Assembly: GCA_016929205.1 (NCBI GenBank)
Contig: JAFGJF010000325.1
Span: 1 to 30,590, forward strand
Origin: Anaerolineae bacterium
GTDB taxonomy: Bacteria; Chloroflexota; Anaerolineae; JAFGEY01
Direction: 5' to 3'
Length of the DNA: 30,590 nt
The translations under genes were made by a program, and so were the position numbers. Below the pieces are notes generated by a model that saw only the letters and a program-made list of their open reading frames with translations, was not told the DNA's origin and did not search any database. The stretch's first letter is position 1, and every line of letters begins with the position of its first letter. Shown here in pieces: positions 14,601-22,974 of the stretch.

Positions 14601-17003
14601 CTATGGGGGAGCAACACTCGTCGAGTGCGCGAAAATCGCCAGGGGTATCCCGTTTTGATCAGTAGACCAGAACGTAACCAGATTATCACTAGTCGCTTGC
14701 GCCCAACAACTGACCGCCCACGCTGTATCCCGTTCGGTGTCGACCGTATCATAACTACTGGCTCGCTCTTCAGCATCGCCCGATACAGTCGTCTCAGGGG
14801 CAGTGATTGTGCGCGATGGCGTCGAAATCGTTATTCCGGCCGTACCGGCATTGTCATAGTCCCAGTTGTGTTGAGTAAACGTGGTCACGCCCGGATTGAC
14901 GAATGGGAACAACTGTGGAGGCACATCAAAAGTCGCCGCCGGAATCAAAAACGTCCACGAAAACGCGAAAACACGTGCCTCTGCCGGTGCCGTATTCGCT
15001 GTAGGCGACGTACTCAAGATCACGTTATAAAGATTTAGATCGGCAAAGCCAATGCCCGGCGTGAACGGCGGCTCCGGACCGCCGACCACACTGAGTTTGA
15101 AAACGCGCTTCCCGTTTACCAATTCACCCGCTGTCGCGGCGAACGGACCAAAGGCGTACCAAGCGCCATCCGTGGTCGCATCCTCTGTGAAAACCGCCGT
15201 TGCGAGCAACGTCCCCGAGCTGATCCCGGCAACGGGATGAGCGGAGCGCGCATCTGGATCCGTATAGGCCCCACTGCCCCCATACAGCGTATATGTAAAG
15301 GGGGTATCCCAGGCCAGACCATTTTGCCTGTCCAGCGCGCCCCCACAGTCCGGATCGTACACCCGAACATATAGTGGATCGGGCAATCCGTCCGGTACCT
15401 CTATAAACAACACCTGAACCTGGTCGTCATCGCCGTTCCGGGGGGCAATCACGTCCTCAGCGCCATAAGTACCGAGATAACCGCTGTCCAGTGTCGTATT
15501 CGGCGGTATGGTACAATCTTGGGCCGTATATGCGCCGTTCAGCGAGCTGCTGGTTCCATCAGGGTTGGTCACCACCAAATCATAAACAACCGCTGCGATC
15601 CCTTGAGGAACGATTGCGCTCAGCGTGTTTTCGTTTACCCAGGTGACACTCAGTGTCTGGCCGCCCAACGTTGCCGTGATCCCCGACACAAAATTGGTGC
15701 CGCTAATTGTCACTAACACCGGTGCATCATTGCACCCCTGGTTCGGTGTGATTGCGGTCAGAGTCAGACTCGACAACGTCACGGGCGCTGTGTTGCCGGT
15801 GCTTGCTGAACCAAACTCATCACCTCTCACAACCGCCCGGTTTGAGTACGTCCCTGGCGTAGCCGAGGCCCACACCCGAAGGGTTACCTGAATCGTATTG
15901 CCTGCCGCCAATGAATAGGGAACAGGCGAAAACGTCCAGGTCAAATCTTGGCCGGATATGTCCAGAGTGCCCAGGATCCCTGCAGGGTTCGAGGTAACCG
16001 ACCCATAGGTAAACCCGTCCGGCAGCACATCTCGCAGCGTCCGCAGCCGTGCTGCTTCGCCGCTACTGGAGACGTTTTGAATCGAGATGGTGTAAATCAG
16101 TTCGCTTCCCGTGGGAGCTGTTGCCCGGTTCACCGTCTTGCTCATCTGCACCACCGGCACAAACCGTACAGACGTGGTTGATGAAACATCACCAGCAGTC
16201 GCCGTGACGGTCACCGTCCCTGCGGCAGTGGACGAAGTCAACACGACGTCGACAACACCGTTAACGGTTATGGCGACAATCGTGCCACTTCCCCAAAAAT
16301 CGCCCCCATCTGTCGAAAACGTCACCACAGTCCCATCAGGTACACGATTTCCGAACTGATCAAACACCTCGGCGTGAATGTTTATCGTCGATCCACCATC
16401 CGCCGGAATCGCACCTGGGGAGGCAGAGAGCGAGATCATTGCCGGTTCAGGATCTGGAGGCGGTGGCGTATCGGTAGGTGTAGGCGTCGGGGGAACCGGC
16501 GTGGACGTAGGTGCAGTCGTCGGCACTGCCGTCGCCGTGGGCGCGCTCGTCCGTGTGGGTATTAGCGTAGATGTCGGTATGGCAGGCGTAAATGTCGTTG
16601 TTGCAGTAGGTGGAAGTTGCGTTCGAGTGGACGTAGGTGTCGGTTCCGGCGGCACAGGCGTTGGCGTCAAAGTAGCTGTTGGCGTCGGAAGAGGCGTAGA
16701 CGTTGAGGTCGACGTTACCCGAACAACTGCCCCCGTTGTCGGGGTAGCCGTGATGAGAACGATCTGTATCTCTCGATCCTCGATCGTTGCCAACTGCTCG
16801 ATCATTTTTTCGATGTCAACGTAAATGTATTCAATGCTCTGCAAGATCTCCTGGTTACGAATAGAAAGAAGGATAATGGCAATCAGCAGCGCATTAAGAG
16901 AAAACAACAGGAATGCAAGCCGCTTCCTGCCATCATCCAGGCGCAGCCTGTCACGTACCCAGAGAAACCAGTTTTCAAACCGAGAAAACCTCAAGCCTGT
17001 CAT
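14601..17003 (-). CDS. Membrane-anchored Pro/Thr-stalk protein with Ig-like domains
   Basis: An 800-aa surface protein. Residues 1-28 are basic and cytoplasmic, 29-48 a single membrane helix (type II topology), about 50-75 a probable coiled coil. Residues 90-185 are a Pro/Thr/Ser-rich stalk (TPTPTxT repeats). Then come an invasin-type Big_1 domain (about 189-285, SLSASPGAIPADGGSTINIH), a DUF11 domain (about 290-400, GSELIYTISIQN), an IPT/TIG domain (about 414-495, ITPNQGCNDAPVLVTISGTN) and an unrecognised C-terminal region of about 300 residues. ATG 17003 lies 17 bases after the TPR gene stop and has no good Shine-Dalgarno, so it may depend on translational coupling. Its DUF11 unit resembles those of the giant protein encoded next. 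A scaffold or anchor role is inferred. Confidence 0.87.
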   Translation of the reverse strand: MTGLRFSRFENWFLWVRDRLRLDDGRKRLAFLLFSLNALLIAIILLSIRNQEILQSIEYIYVDIEKMIEQLATIEDREIQIVLITATPTTGAVVRVTSTSTSTPLPTPTATLTPTPVPPEPTPTSTRTQLPPTATTTFTPAIPTSTLIPTRTSAPTATAVPTTAPTSTPVPPTPTPTDTPPPPDPEPAMISLSASPGAIPADGGSTINIHAEVFDQFGNRVPDGTVVTFSTDGGDFWGSGTIVAITVNGVVDVVLTSSTAAGTVTVTATAGDVSSTTSVRFVPVVQMSKTVNRATAPTGSELIYTISIQNVSSSGEAARLRTLRDVLPDGFTYGSVTSNPAGILGTLDISGQDLTWTFSPVPYSLAAGNTIQVTLRVWASATPGTYSNRAVVRGDEFGSASTGNTAPVTLSSLTLTAITPNQGCNDAPVLVTISGTNFVSGITATLGGQTLSVTWVNENTLSAIVPQGIAAVVYDLVVTNPDGTSSSLNGAYTAQDCTIPPNTTLDSGYLGTYGAEDVIAPRNGDDDQVQVLFIEVPDGLPDPLYVRVYDPDCGGALDRQNGLAWDTPFTYTLYGGSGAYTDPDARSAHPVAGISSGTLLATAVFTEDATTDGAWYAFGPFAATAGELVNGKRVFKLSVVGGPEPPFTPGIGFADLNLYNVILSTSPTANTAPAEARVFAFSWTFLIPAATFDVPPQLFPFVNPGVTTFTQHNWDYDNAGTAGITISTPSRTITAPETTVSGDAEERASSYDTVDTERDTAWAVSCWAQATSDNLVTFWSTDQNGIPLAIFAHSTSVAPP
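16455..16725 (-). repeat. Low-complexity Pro/Thr-rich coding tract
   Basis: About 270 bases of imperfect short repeats (GTAGGTGTAGGCGTC style on the plus strand) encode the Thr/Pro stalk of the membrane-anchored protein. Such tracts change length easily. The antisense frame gives a meaningless Gly/Val-rich reading. Confidence 0.8.
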
Positions 17004-17020
17004 CGCACCAGCTTTTCAGA

Positions 17021-18292
17021 TCACCGTTCGGGCAACTTTTCCAAATCAGGCCGCGCCCCCAACTCGCTAAAAATGGTCCAGGCTTGATCGAAATGCATTT
17101 TGGCATCATCCCGATCCTGCTCTCCGCCATTCCGGTTCTGGTATAGCGTGCCCAATCCAAGATGGACGCGCCCGAGTTGGTGTTTGACTTCCATTTCCTC
17201 AAACATATCTTTCGCGTTCCCAAAATATTCAAGCGCCTGTTCCCACTTGTCTTTTTTGGCGGCGATGGTACCGTTGATCATGGTTGCGGTCGCCAATTCC
17301 AGCCGGCCATCCGCCTCCTTTGCCAGGCGGACCGCTTCATTGGTATGCGCCTCGGCCTCATCCAGCTTGCCGGTATGGACAGCCAGTTCACCCATCAGCG
17401 CTTTGACCTTGGCCATTCGTTTCGCAAACCCAACCCCTTCACTGGTAATCGTCCAGGCCTTGTCAAAAAACTCTTGCGCCTGGTCATAACGCTTGCGATC
17501 CATATTCATCTCGCCCAGACTCACATTGACGACAGCGACCGTTTGAGAAACGCCGGCAGTCGTTATCCCCGATAGTGCACGTTGATAACATTCATCTGCT
17601 TCGGTCCAACGTCCCTGGTTGCGATAGATATCACCCAACAAACAAAAGACACGCGACTTGGCCTTGCGCAGCCCCGCCTGTTCGCCAAGGTTCAAACTCT
17701 GCTGGAGGTGCTCAATAGCCCTATCCCATTCGCCCAAGGCGTAATCAGCCTCTCCCAATGTTTCGTGCAGCACCGATAAATTCGAAATGTCCCCACACAA
17801 CTCGGACAGATGCCGGCCTTTTTCCAACCGTTCCAACGCCTGCCTGTAATTCCCCACCTCAGCACTTAGCCAGCCGAGATTTTGATACAACCGGCCTTGC
17901 ATCGCCAGGTCGCCCGTTTCTTCACAGATCTCGAGACTGTGAAACCAATGCCGCTCGGCAAGATCGTTCGCACCCTGGCGGCGATACCTGGTCCCGGCAA
18001 AATACAGAAAACGGGCCACCTCATCAGGATCCAGCAAACGTTCTCCAAGATCGAACGCTTTCTCGGTCCATTCCTGTGCCTCTCTAAGTCTACCTTGATG
18101 CCAGTACACGCGGCCAATCTCATTATAGATACGGGCTACTTCATTGTGCTCTATTCCGGCCAGGTATTGAAGCCCCAACTGGAATTGGTGCATCGCCTGT
18201 TCGTAATCACCCCGTTCGACCAAGATCTGACCAATTCGACGGCTCAATTCTGCGATCTTGATGTGTTCTTCGGAAACCTGACCAAATCTCAT
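17021..18292 (-). CDS. Cytoplasmic tetratricopeptide-repeat protein
   Basis: A 423-aa protein made almost entirely of about ten TPR units of roughly 40 residues, each with the A/G-x-x-Y and A-x-x-x-(Y/F)-x-x-A pattern (for example GDYEQAMHQF, GRLREAQEW, GNYRQALERLEKG, GEWDRAIEHLQQS, GKLDEAEAHTNEA). There is no signal peptide or membrane helix, and no fused DNA-binding or enzymatic domain, so it should be a cytoplasmic protein-protein interaction scaffold. ATG 18292 has GAGGAGG immediately upstream. It lies 45 bases after the 96-aa membrane protein and 17 bases before the stalk protein. Given that position, it may bridge cytoplasmic parts of the operon's membrane proteins; that is inference. 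Similar TPR arrays occur in LuxR/AfsR-type regulators, but the regulator part is absent here. Confidence 0.9.
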   Translation of the reverse strand: MRFGQVSEEHIKIAELSRRIGQILVERGDYEQAMHQFQLGLQYLAGIEHNEVARIYNEIGRVYWHQGRLREAQEWTEKAFDLGERLLDPDEVARFLYFAGTRYRRQGANDLAERHWFHSLEICEETGDLAMQGRLYQNLGWLSAEVGNYRQALERLEKGRHLSELCGDISNLSVLHETLGEADYALGEWDRAIEHLQQSLNLGEQAGLRKAKSRVFCLLGDIYRNQGRWTEADECYQRALSGITTAGVSQTVAVVNVSLGEMNMDRKRYDQAQEFFDKAWTITSEGVGFAKRMAKVKALMGELAVHTGKLDEAEAHTNEAVRLAKEADGRLELATATMINGTIAAKKDKWEQALEYFGNAKDMFEEMEVKHQLGRVHLGLGTLYQNRNGGEQDRDDAKMHFDQAWTIFSELGARPDLEKLPER

Positions 18293-18337
18293 TGTTCCTC
18301 CTCAATCGATGCCCAACCACATCGCCAAGACTGTGTG

Positions 18338-18628
18338 TTATTGTACAGAACCATAAGGAACCACTTGGGTAATCACAGTTGTATACGTGATTATTTTTTG
18401 AATAACGACCGTGGCATACACTTCACGCGTCTGTTCCAGCTCGATCACTTGTTCGACGAGTTCCGCGCTCTGAAAGGAAAGGAATACAGCGGCGATCAAC
18501 AAAGTGTCAAAAAGAACGAGCAACCCCAGCAAGCGCAACTTGCTCTTGTGCGCACGCGCCTGATCCGCCAGCAACTCTCCACTCAAGAGCGACTTTATCA
18601 AGTCTCGCCCTGCCGATTGCCTACTCAC
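18338..18628 (-). CDS. Small single-pass membrane protein
   Basis: A 96-aa protein with a basic N-terminal cytoplasmic part (residues 1-31), one membrane helix (about 32-52) and a 44-residue tail predicted outside, with a helical heptad-like segment followed by a Thr/Val-rich end. Function not recognised. The start is GTG 18628, overlapping the GGDEF stop by four bases (GTGA), with GAGGGGG 7 bases upstream, so it is translationally coupled. The helix and what follows (LLIAAVFLSF, then ELVEQVIELE) resemble the same part of the stalk protein (LLIAIILLSI, then EILQSIEYIY), suggesting a shared anchor type. Confidence 0.75.
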   Translation of the reverse strand: MSRQSAGRDLIKSLLSGELLADQARAHKSKLRLLGLLVLFDTLLIAAVFLSFQSAELVEQVIELEQTREVYATVVIQKIITYTTVITQVVPYGSVQ

Positions 18629-20391
18629 ACAAATTCCCCCTCTGTCAAAACCTCGGGAGATACCAACGCATCCACATCATCAACGCCAAGCTTTTTCTTT
18701 TGCTCCTCGTACACCCAGACCCGGTTTTTGCCCGTTCGCTTGGCCAAATATGACGCACGGTCGGCAAATGTGTCCAGACTACTATAGTCTTTGGCATCAC
18801 GAGGGCAGAGAGCTACGCCGATGCTGATCGTGACGCGCATAATACGCCCGTCATCCGTCTCGAACGAATAGTCTTGTATGCTTGAGCGTATTTCTTCCGC
18901 CTTGGACCGGGCAGCCCGCTCGTCTGCATTGCGTAGCAGAACCACAAATTCTTCGCCGCCCCGCCGCCCGACAAACCCCACACCTGAAACTGCCTCCTTC
19001 ATCAGCTTGGCCACGCCAATGAGGACTCGGTCTCCATTTGAGTGAAGATACTTGTTGTTGACGAGCCGGAAATCATCAATGTCGCCCAGCAAGAGGGCAA
19101 TCGAGTCATCCGGAGACATCCGCCCCATCACACTTTGCGCCCTTTGCTGAAATGCGGCCGAGGTCAGTATATCCAATTTTTCATCCGTATCTGCTCTCTG
19201 CAGAGATTCTTCATATATCTGCGCATTGTGCAGCGTAACGCCGGCTTGGTTGGCGACAATACTAACCATGTAGAAATCTTCGGCATTAAATATACGGCGA
19301 TAGCGAACCAGCACCATCAAGCCAACAGGCTGTTGTTGTTCTGCGAAAAGAGGATAGACCATAATTGCTGTTCGAGCGCCCCACTCGAGCTCCGCCGAAT
19401 TGCGCCCGCTTCTTAACGCGACGTCATTTACAACTTCGCCCTGTTCCCTGTCCAGAATGCGCCCCAGCAGTCCTTCATTTGGTGTTACCGCTGGTGGCCC
19501 ATGCCGCCCGCTCTTGAGATTCGCCAGCAAGTACTCGTCCAGGTCCCCGCTGCGCGCATAGATCAGACAAGCGTCGCACTTGACCAAATCATTGATCGCT
19601 GAGGCAATCCCTTCACTCACTTTTTGAACGGTTTCTTCCTGGCTCATTGCGGCAAGAAAACTTTGCGAAATCTCGTAAAGCTGCGTGACCTGATTATGCT
19701 CGGTATCAATATTAACATAAGTCCGAAAGGTAGCGAGCACCCCTACCAACGGCAGTGCCAGAACAATCATTGATATGAACGAAAACTGCCGGGTCTGAAA
19801 AAAGTAAAAAACGATCAGCGAAATAGGTGCCAAGACAATGACAAACAGGGGGTCAGCCTTGGGAAGCTTTTCCCCCTGTACAATCCGGGAATTTGGGAAA
19901 CCAACCATCGCTGCTGAAGCAAACGAAAAGACGATCACATAAGCCGCTACCGCTGGCAAATGGAATGTCTCCAACCATGAGGGTACGAGATTGCCAATCA
20001 GGACAAAAGCGCCACCGGCGAGGGAAGCAGACACAACGTACTGTGCAACGTAAAAGAACGACTGCGACACCGGGGGACGATGAACAAGGACATAACCCAG
20101 CAGTGCGCCAACGGCAATAACCTCGACTGTTCCAACCGCCTGCTGCAAAGGACTTGCATCCTCTGGGCTGAACAGCAATGCGAGCAAAATGAAAATGATG
20201 CTTAAGGCAAGTTTGTCTCCCTGAGAGAGCTTGAGAACAAACCATTCCGACAGCACACAGGCGACGGCCAATAGGACAAGGGGGATAGACCAATAGAACA
20301 GTCCATTTATGCCTATCAAAACAAGCAAAATGATGGCAATAACCGTGACAAGCCAAAGATAGATTTGCAGAATTGTTTCGTTTTTGTCCAC
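18625..20391 (-). CDS. Membrane GAF-GGDEF diguanylate cyclase
   Basis: Makes cyclic di-GMP from two GTP (588 aa). Residues about 8-228 contain around eight membrane helices, an uncharacterised membrane sensor. A GAF domain follows (about 250-390), then a linker helix and a GGDEF domain (about 410-565). The active-site motif is GGEEF (near residue 477) in GRRGGEEFVVLL, and the metal/substrate segment GDIDDFRLVNNKYLHSNGDR is intact, so it should be active. The inhibitory I-site RxxD expected upstream of GGEEF reads SGVG, so product inhibition is probably absent. The start is GTG 20391; an in-frame stop lies about 30 bases upstream, and the ribosome binding site (GAAGG) is poor. It is the first gene of the five-gene operon; its stop overlaps the next start. 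Confidence 0.93.
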   Translation of the reverse strand: MDKNETILQIYLWLVTVIAIILLVLIGINGLFYWSIPLVLLAVACVLSEWFVLKLSQGDKLALSIIFILLALLFSPEDASPLQQAVGTVEVIAVGALLGYVLVHRPPVSQSFFYVAQYVVSASLAGGAFVLIGNLVPSWLETFHLPAVAAYVIVFSFASAAMVGFPNSRIVQGEKLPKADPLFVIVLAPISLIVFYFFQTRQFSFISMIVLALPLVGVLATFRTYVNIDTEHNQVTQLYEISQSFLAAMSQEETVQKVSEGIASAINDLVKCDACLIYARSGDLDEYLLANLKSGRHGPPAVTPNEGLLGRILDREQGEVVNDVALRSGRNSAELEWGARTAIMVYPLFAEQQQPVGLMVLVRYRRIFNAEDFYMVSIVANQAGVTLHNAQIYEESLQRADTDEKLDILTSAAFQQRAQSVMGRMSPDDSIALLLGDIDDFRLVNNKYLHSNGDRVLIGVAKLMKEAVSGVGFVGRRGGEEFVVLLRNADERAARSKAEEIRSSIQDYSFETDDGRIMRVTISIGVALCPRDAKDYSSLDTFADRASYLAKRTGKNRVWVYEEQKKKLGVDDVDALVSPEVLTEGEFV

Positions 20392-20521
20392 GCCTTCAGC
20401 ATTCCCGGTCTGCCCGACTTAAAGATTACGCTAAAGCGCCAATTAGCACCCTTACCCCCCTCTTTATATTTTAGCGTACTCTTTTACACCAAACAGTCAT
20501 CTGATGCAAATCCCCATCTTC

Positions 20522-20550
20522 ATTCTACAGGATTACGACTGGTCTGTCAA
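20522..20550 (-). promoter_or_regulatory. Promoter of the GGDEF-surface protein operon
   Basis: Minus-strand perfect TTGACA (20550-20545), a 17-base spacer and TAGAAT (20527-20522). It leaves a leader of about 125 bases before the GTG start at 20391. The 214-base gap upstream holds nothing else recognised. Confidence 0.72.
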
Positions 20551-20605
20551 GGGGAACAAAGTACTGGAATATGACAGTTCTGAAATGCTCTCTCACCGCC
20601 AACCA

Positions 20606-21208
20606 CTAAAACAAGGAAAGCTGTTCAACGTCCTGTACTTTTTGTGCTTCCTGCAGCCGATCGATCTCGGCCAAAAGCTCTGGAATGCGTTTCACATCTT
20701 CTTCGACCGTAGTCCTCAAAGACGGCTGGTGCAAAGCCGCGGCAGGATGATACATCGGGTAGTAAAGAACCCCTTGAATTTTGCGCGGCTGGCCATGGAC
20801 ATGAGAGATCTTGGCGCCGGGGAAATAACGCGCCATCGAAAATCGTCCCAGGGTAACAATTATTTTGGGTTTCAACAAGTCTATTTGCTTATCGAGGAAT
20901 GGTTTGCAGGCCTCGATCTCGTTTGGTTGAGGATCGCGGTTTCCCGGAGGACGGCACTTGATCACGTTGGCAATGTACACGTCCTCGCGCTTTAGACCGA
21001 TGCTCTCTAACAACTGCTCAAGAAACTTGCCCGATGCACCAACAAATGGGCGTCCACTTCGATCCTCATGAAAGCCTGGTGCTTCACCAATGAACAGAAT
21101 GTCAGCATGCTCTGGGCCTTCGCCCGGCACAGCGCGCGTTCGCCCCGCAGACAGCGCACACCGCGTACACCTATTGATTTGATCACCGAGTTCGCTCAAT
21201 TCAGACAT
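20606..21208 (-). CDS. Family 4 (iron-sulfur) uracil-DNA glycosylase
   Basis: Removes uracil from DNA to start base-excision repair (200 aa, typical for family 4 UDG). Four cysteines for the 4Fe-4S cluster are in the family positions: C14 and C17 (CTRC), C85 (KCRPPGNR) and C101 (ACKPFL). Motif 1 is GEAPGFHEDRSGRPFVG, and the C-terminal motif is HPAAAL. ATG 21208 has AAGGAAAT upstream. It stands alone behind its own promoter at 21333-21361, with a long structured leader. Its stop is about 55 bases from the promoter of the GGDEF operon. The family occurs in thermophiles and many Chloroflexota. No unusual residue was seen. Confidence 0.95.
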   Translation of the reverse strand: MSELSELGDQINRCTRCALSAGRTRAVPGEGPEHADILFIGEAPGFHEDRSGRPFVGASGKFLEQLLESIGLKREDVYIANVIKCRPPGNRDPQPNEIEACKPFLDKQIDLLKPKIIVTLGRFSMARYFPGAKISHVHGQPRKIQGVLYYPMYHPAAALHQPSLRTTVEEDVKRIPELLAEIDRLQEAQKVQDVEQLSLF

Positions 21209-21267
21209 CCGCCATTTCCTTTCGTCTCATTGTTAGCTGCTCGCCACATCCTCCAATAGTGCCACAA

Positions 21268-21293
21268 TGGCTGCCCCCAAAGGGGAGCAGCCA
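21268..21293 (-). other. GC-rich hairpin in the UDG leader
   Basis: An 11-bp stem with a single bulged base (21268-21278 with 21282-21293) and a 3-base loop; flanking sequences can extend it imperfectly to about 21259-21302. No T-run follows on either strand. It lies between the UDG promoter and start codon. Confidence 0.55.
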
Positions 21294-21332
21294 GATTGCC
21301 ACACATCATTGCCAGGCGCGAAACGTTGGCAA

Positions 21333-21361
21333 ATTATAGTCCAAGATCGTGTTTTTGTCTA
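21333..21361 (-). promoter_or_regulatory. Promoter for the UDG gene
   Basis: Minus-strand TAGACA (21361-21356), a 17-base spacer and a perfect TATAAT (21338-21333). It predicts a leader of about 120 bases that contains the hairpin at 21268-21293. Confidence 0.68.
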
Positions 21362-21418
21362 GGAAGCGGCTACATTTCCTGCGACCACAGAACACACGAC
21401 CCCACCCATCTCAAAACA

Positions 21419-22921
21419 TTACAGCACAAGTGACGTCAAGCGATCGAACGCTGGTTTTAATGCCCCATACAGACCACCATAAACAGAATAGAATGCGTCG
21501 TACCGCGCAACCTGCCCGGGTTGCGGCGACACGCTGTCGACGATCTGAATCGCGGCATCACAAGCCGCATCGACATCAGGCCATATGCCTGCGCCTACGC
21601 CGGCTAGCAAAGCCGCGCCGTAAGCAGCGCCCTCTGTCGTATTCACGGTAACCAATTCGGAATCCAGCACATCGGCCAGGATTTGTCGCCACAACGCACT
21701 TTGAGCGCCACCACCCGACACGCGCACCTGCTCTATCTGGTCCAGGCCCGCGCCGCGAACCAACTCCATGCTGTCTCGCAAGCCAAAGGCGACCCCTTCG
21801 AGCACGGCACGCGTCATATGCGGAATGCCATGGCGTACGGTGAGACCGATGAACGCGCCTTTAGCGTTGGGATCGGGATAAGGCGTACGCTCGCCAGTCA
21901 GATAGGGCAAAAAGACCAATCCCTCGCTGCCTATTGGAACGTCCGCCGCCGGAAGCAGCAAGTCATCATATGCCAAGCCAGGAGCCACAGTATCCCGATA
22001 CCAACGCAAGCTACCTGCGGCCGAAAGCATCACGCCCATCAAGTGCCAGCGCCCAGGCACGGCATGACAAAAGGCGTGCAAGCGCCCCTCCTTTTCGATA
22101 AAGGGCTCGCCCGTCGGCGCAAACACCACGCCCGATGTGCCCAGCACCAATCCGACTACGCCCGGCTTGACAGCACCAACGCCAACGGCACCTGCGGCTT
22201 GATCGCCTCCGCCCCCCATCACCGGCGTACCGGCTTTGAGACCAGTCGCTTGCGCCGCCTGTGTGCTCACCGTGCCCGTGATCTCGGGTCCTTCGTGCGT
22301 AGCCGGCAGCCACTCGGCGGGAATATCCAATATGTCAAGCACCTCTTGAGACCAATCACGCTTTTTGATATCAAGCAAAGACGTGCCTGCAGCCCCAGCC
22401 ATATCCATGGCATAATCGCCGGTCAGTTTATAGCGAATATAGTCCTTGGGCAACAAAATGTGAGCCGCCCTTTTATAGATTTCGGGCTCGTTATCGCGCA
22501 CCCAAATGATCTTGGGTGCGGTAAAGCCGGGCAGCACCGGATTACCCGTCCAGGCAAGCAAGTTTTCAAAGCCCACCTGTTGTGTGATCCATTCGCACTG
22601 AGCGCCGGTGCGCTGATCGTTCCACAGAATGGACGGGCGCAGCACTTTTCCATCCTTGTCGAGCAGCACCAGGCCGTGCATCTGCCCGGTCAGTCCAATG
22701 CCGAGCACTTGCTCGCCGCCGATACCTGTCTCTGCCAACACCTGGCGGATGGCGGTTCGAATGCCCGTCCACCAATCAGCCGGATCCTGTTCCGACCACA
22801 ATGGTTTGGGTGTGGAAATGGGGTTTTCGGTCGCCGCAACGCCGACGACCTGGCCGCTTTTATCGATCAGAAGCGCCTTGTTACCTGTCGTGCTGATGTC
22901 AATGCCAAGTAAATAAGCCAT
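21419..22921 (-). CDS. xylB: Xylulokinase (FGGY family)
   Basis: Phosphorylates D-xylulose to xylulose 5-phosphate for the pentose phosphate pathway (500 aa, normal length). The N-terminal nucleotide-binding phrase is LLGIDISTTGNKALLID. The XylB-type substrate segment is TGQMHGLVLLD and the following ILWNDQRTGAQC. The catalytic Asp lies in GGGGDQAAGAVG, and the C-terminal ATP-binding motif is VRVSGGGAQSALWRQI. Other FGGY kinases are possible, but the MHGLV and WNDQRT motifs favour xylulokinase. ATG 22921 has AGGAG upstream. It is preceded by the adenosine-specific kinase gene 53 bases away, under the promoter at 23509-23536. No xylose isomerase or sugar transporter is in view. Confidence 0.93.
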   Translation of the reverse strand: MAYLLGIDISTTGNKALLIDKSGQVVGVAATENPISTPKPLWSEQDPADWWTGIRTAIRQVLAETGIGGEQVLGIGLTGQMHGLVLLDKDGKVLRPSILWNDQRTGAQCEWITQQVGFENLLAWTGNPVLPGFTAPKIIWVRDNEPEIYKRAAHILLPKDYIRYKLTGDYAMDMAGAAGTSLLDIKKRDWSQEVLDILDIPAEWLPATHEGPEITGTVSTQAAQATGLKAGTPVMGGGGDQAAGAVGVGAVKPGVVGLVLGTSGVVFAPTGEPFIEKEGRLHAFCHAVPGRWHLMGVMLSAAGSLRWYRDTVAPGLAYDDLLLPAADVPIGSEGLVFLPYLTGERTPYPDPNAKGAFIGLTVRHGIPHMTRAVLEGVAFGLRDSMELVRGAGLDQIEQVRVSGGGAQSALWRQILADVLDSELVTVNTTEGAAYGAALLAGVGAGIWPDVDAACDAAIQIVDSVSPQPGQVARYDAFYSVYGGLYGALKPAFDRLTSLVL

Positions 22922-22974
22922 CTCTTTCTCCTGATGAATAGGAAGGACGCTTTAGCAGCGCACCATCCCTTGCC

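Noticed and set aside
16378..16824. A Gly/Val-rich plus-strand frame.
   Set aside because: It is the antisense reading of the Thr/Pro stalk coding tract.
21259..21302. Hairpin as an intrinsic terminator of xylB.
   Set aside because: No T-run follows it on either strand, and a promoter lies between it and xylB, so it belongs to the UDG leader.
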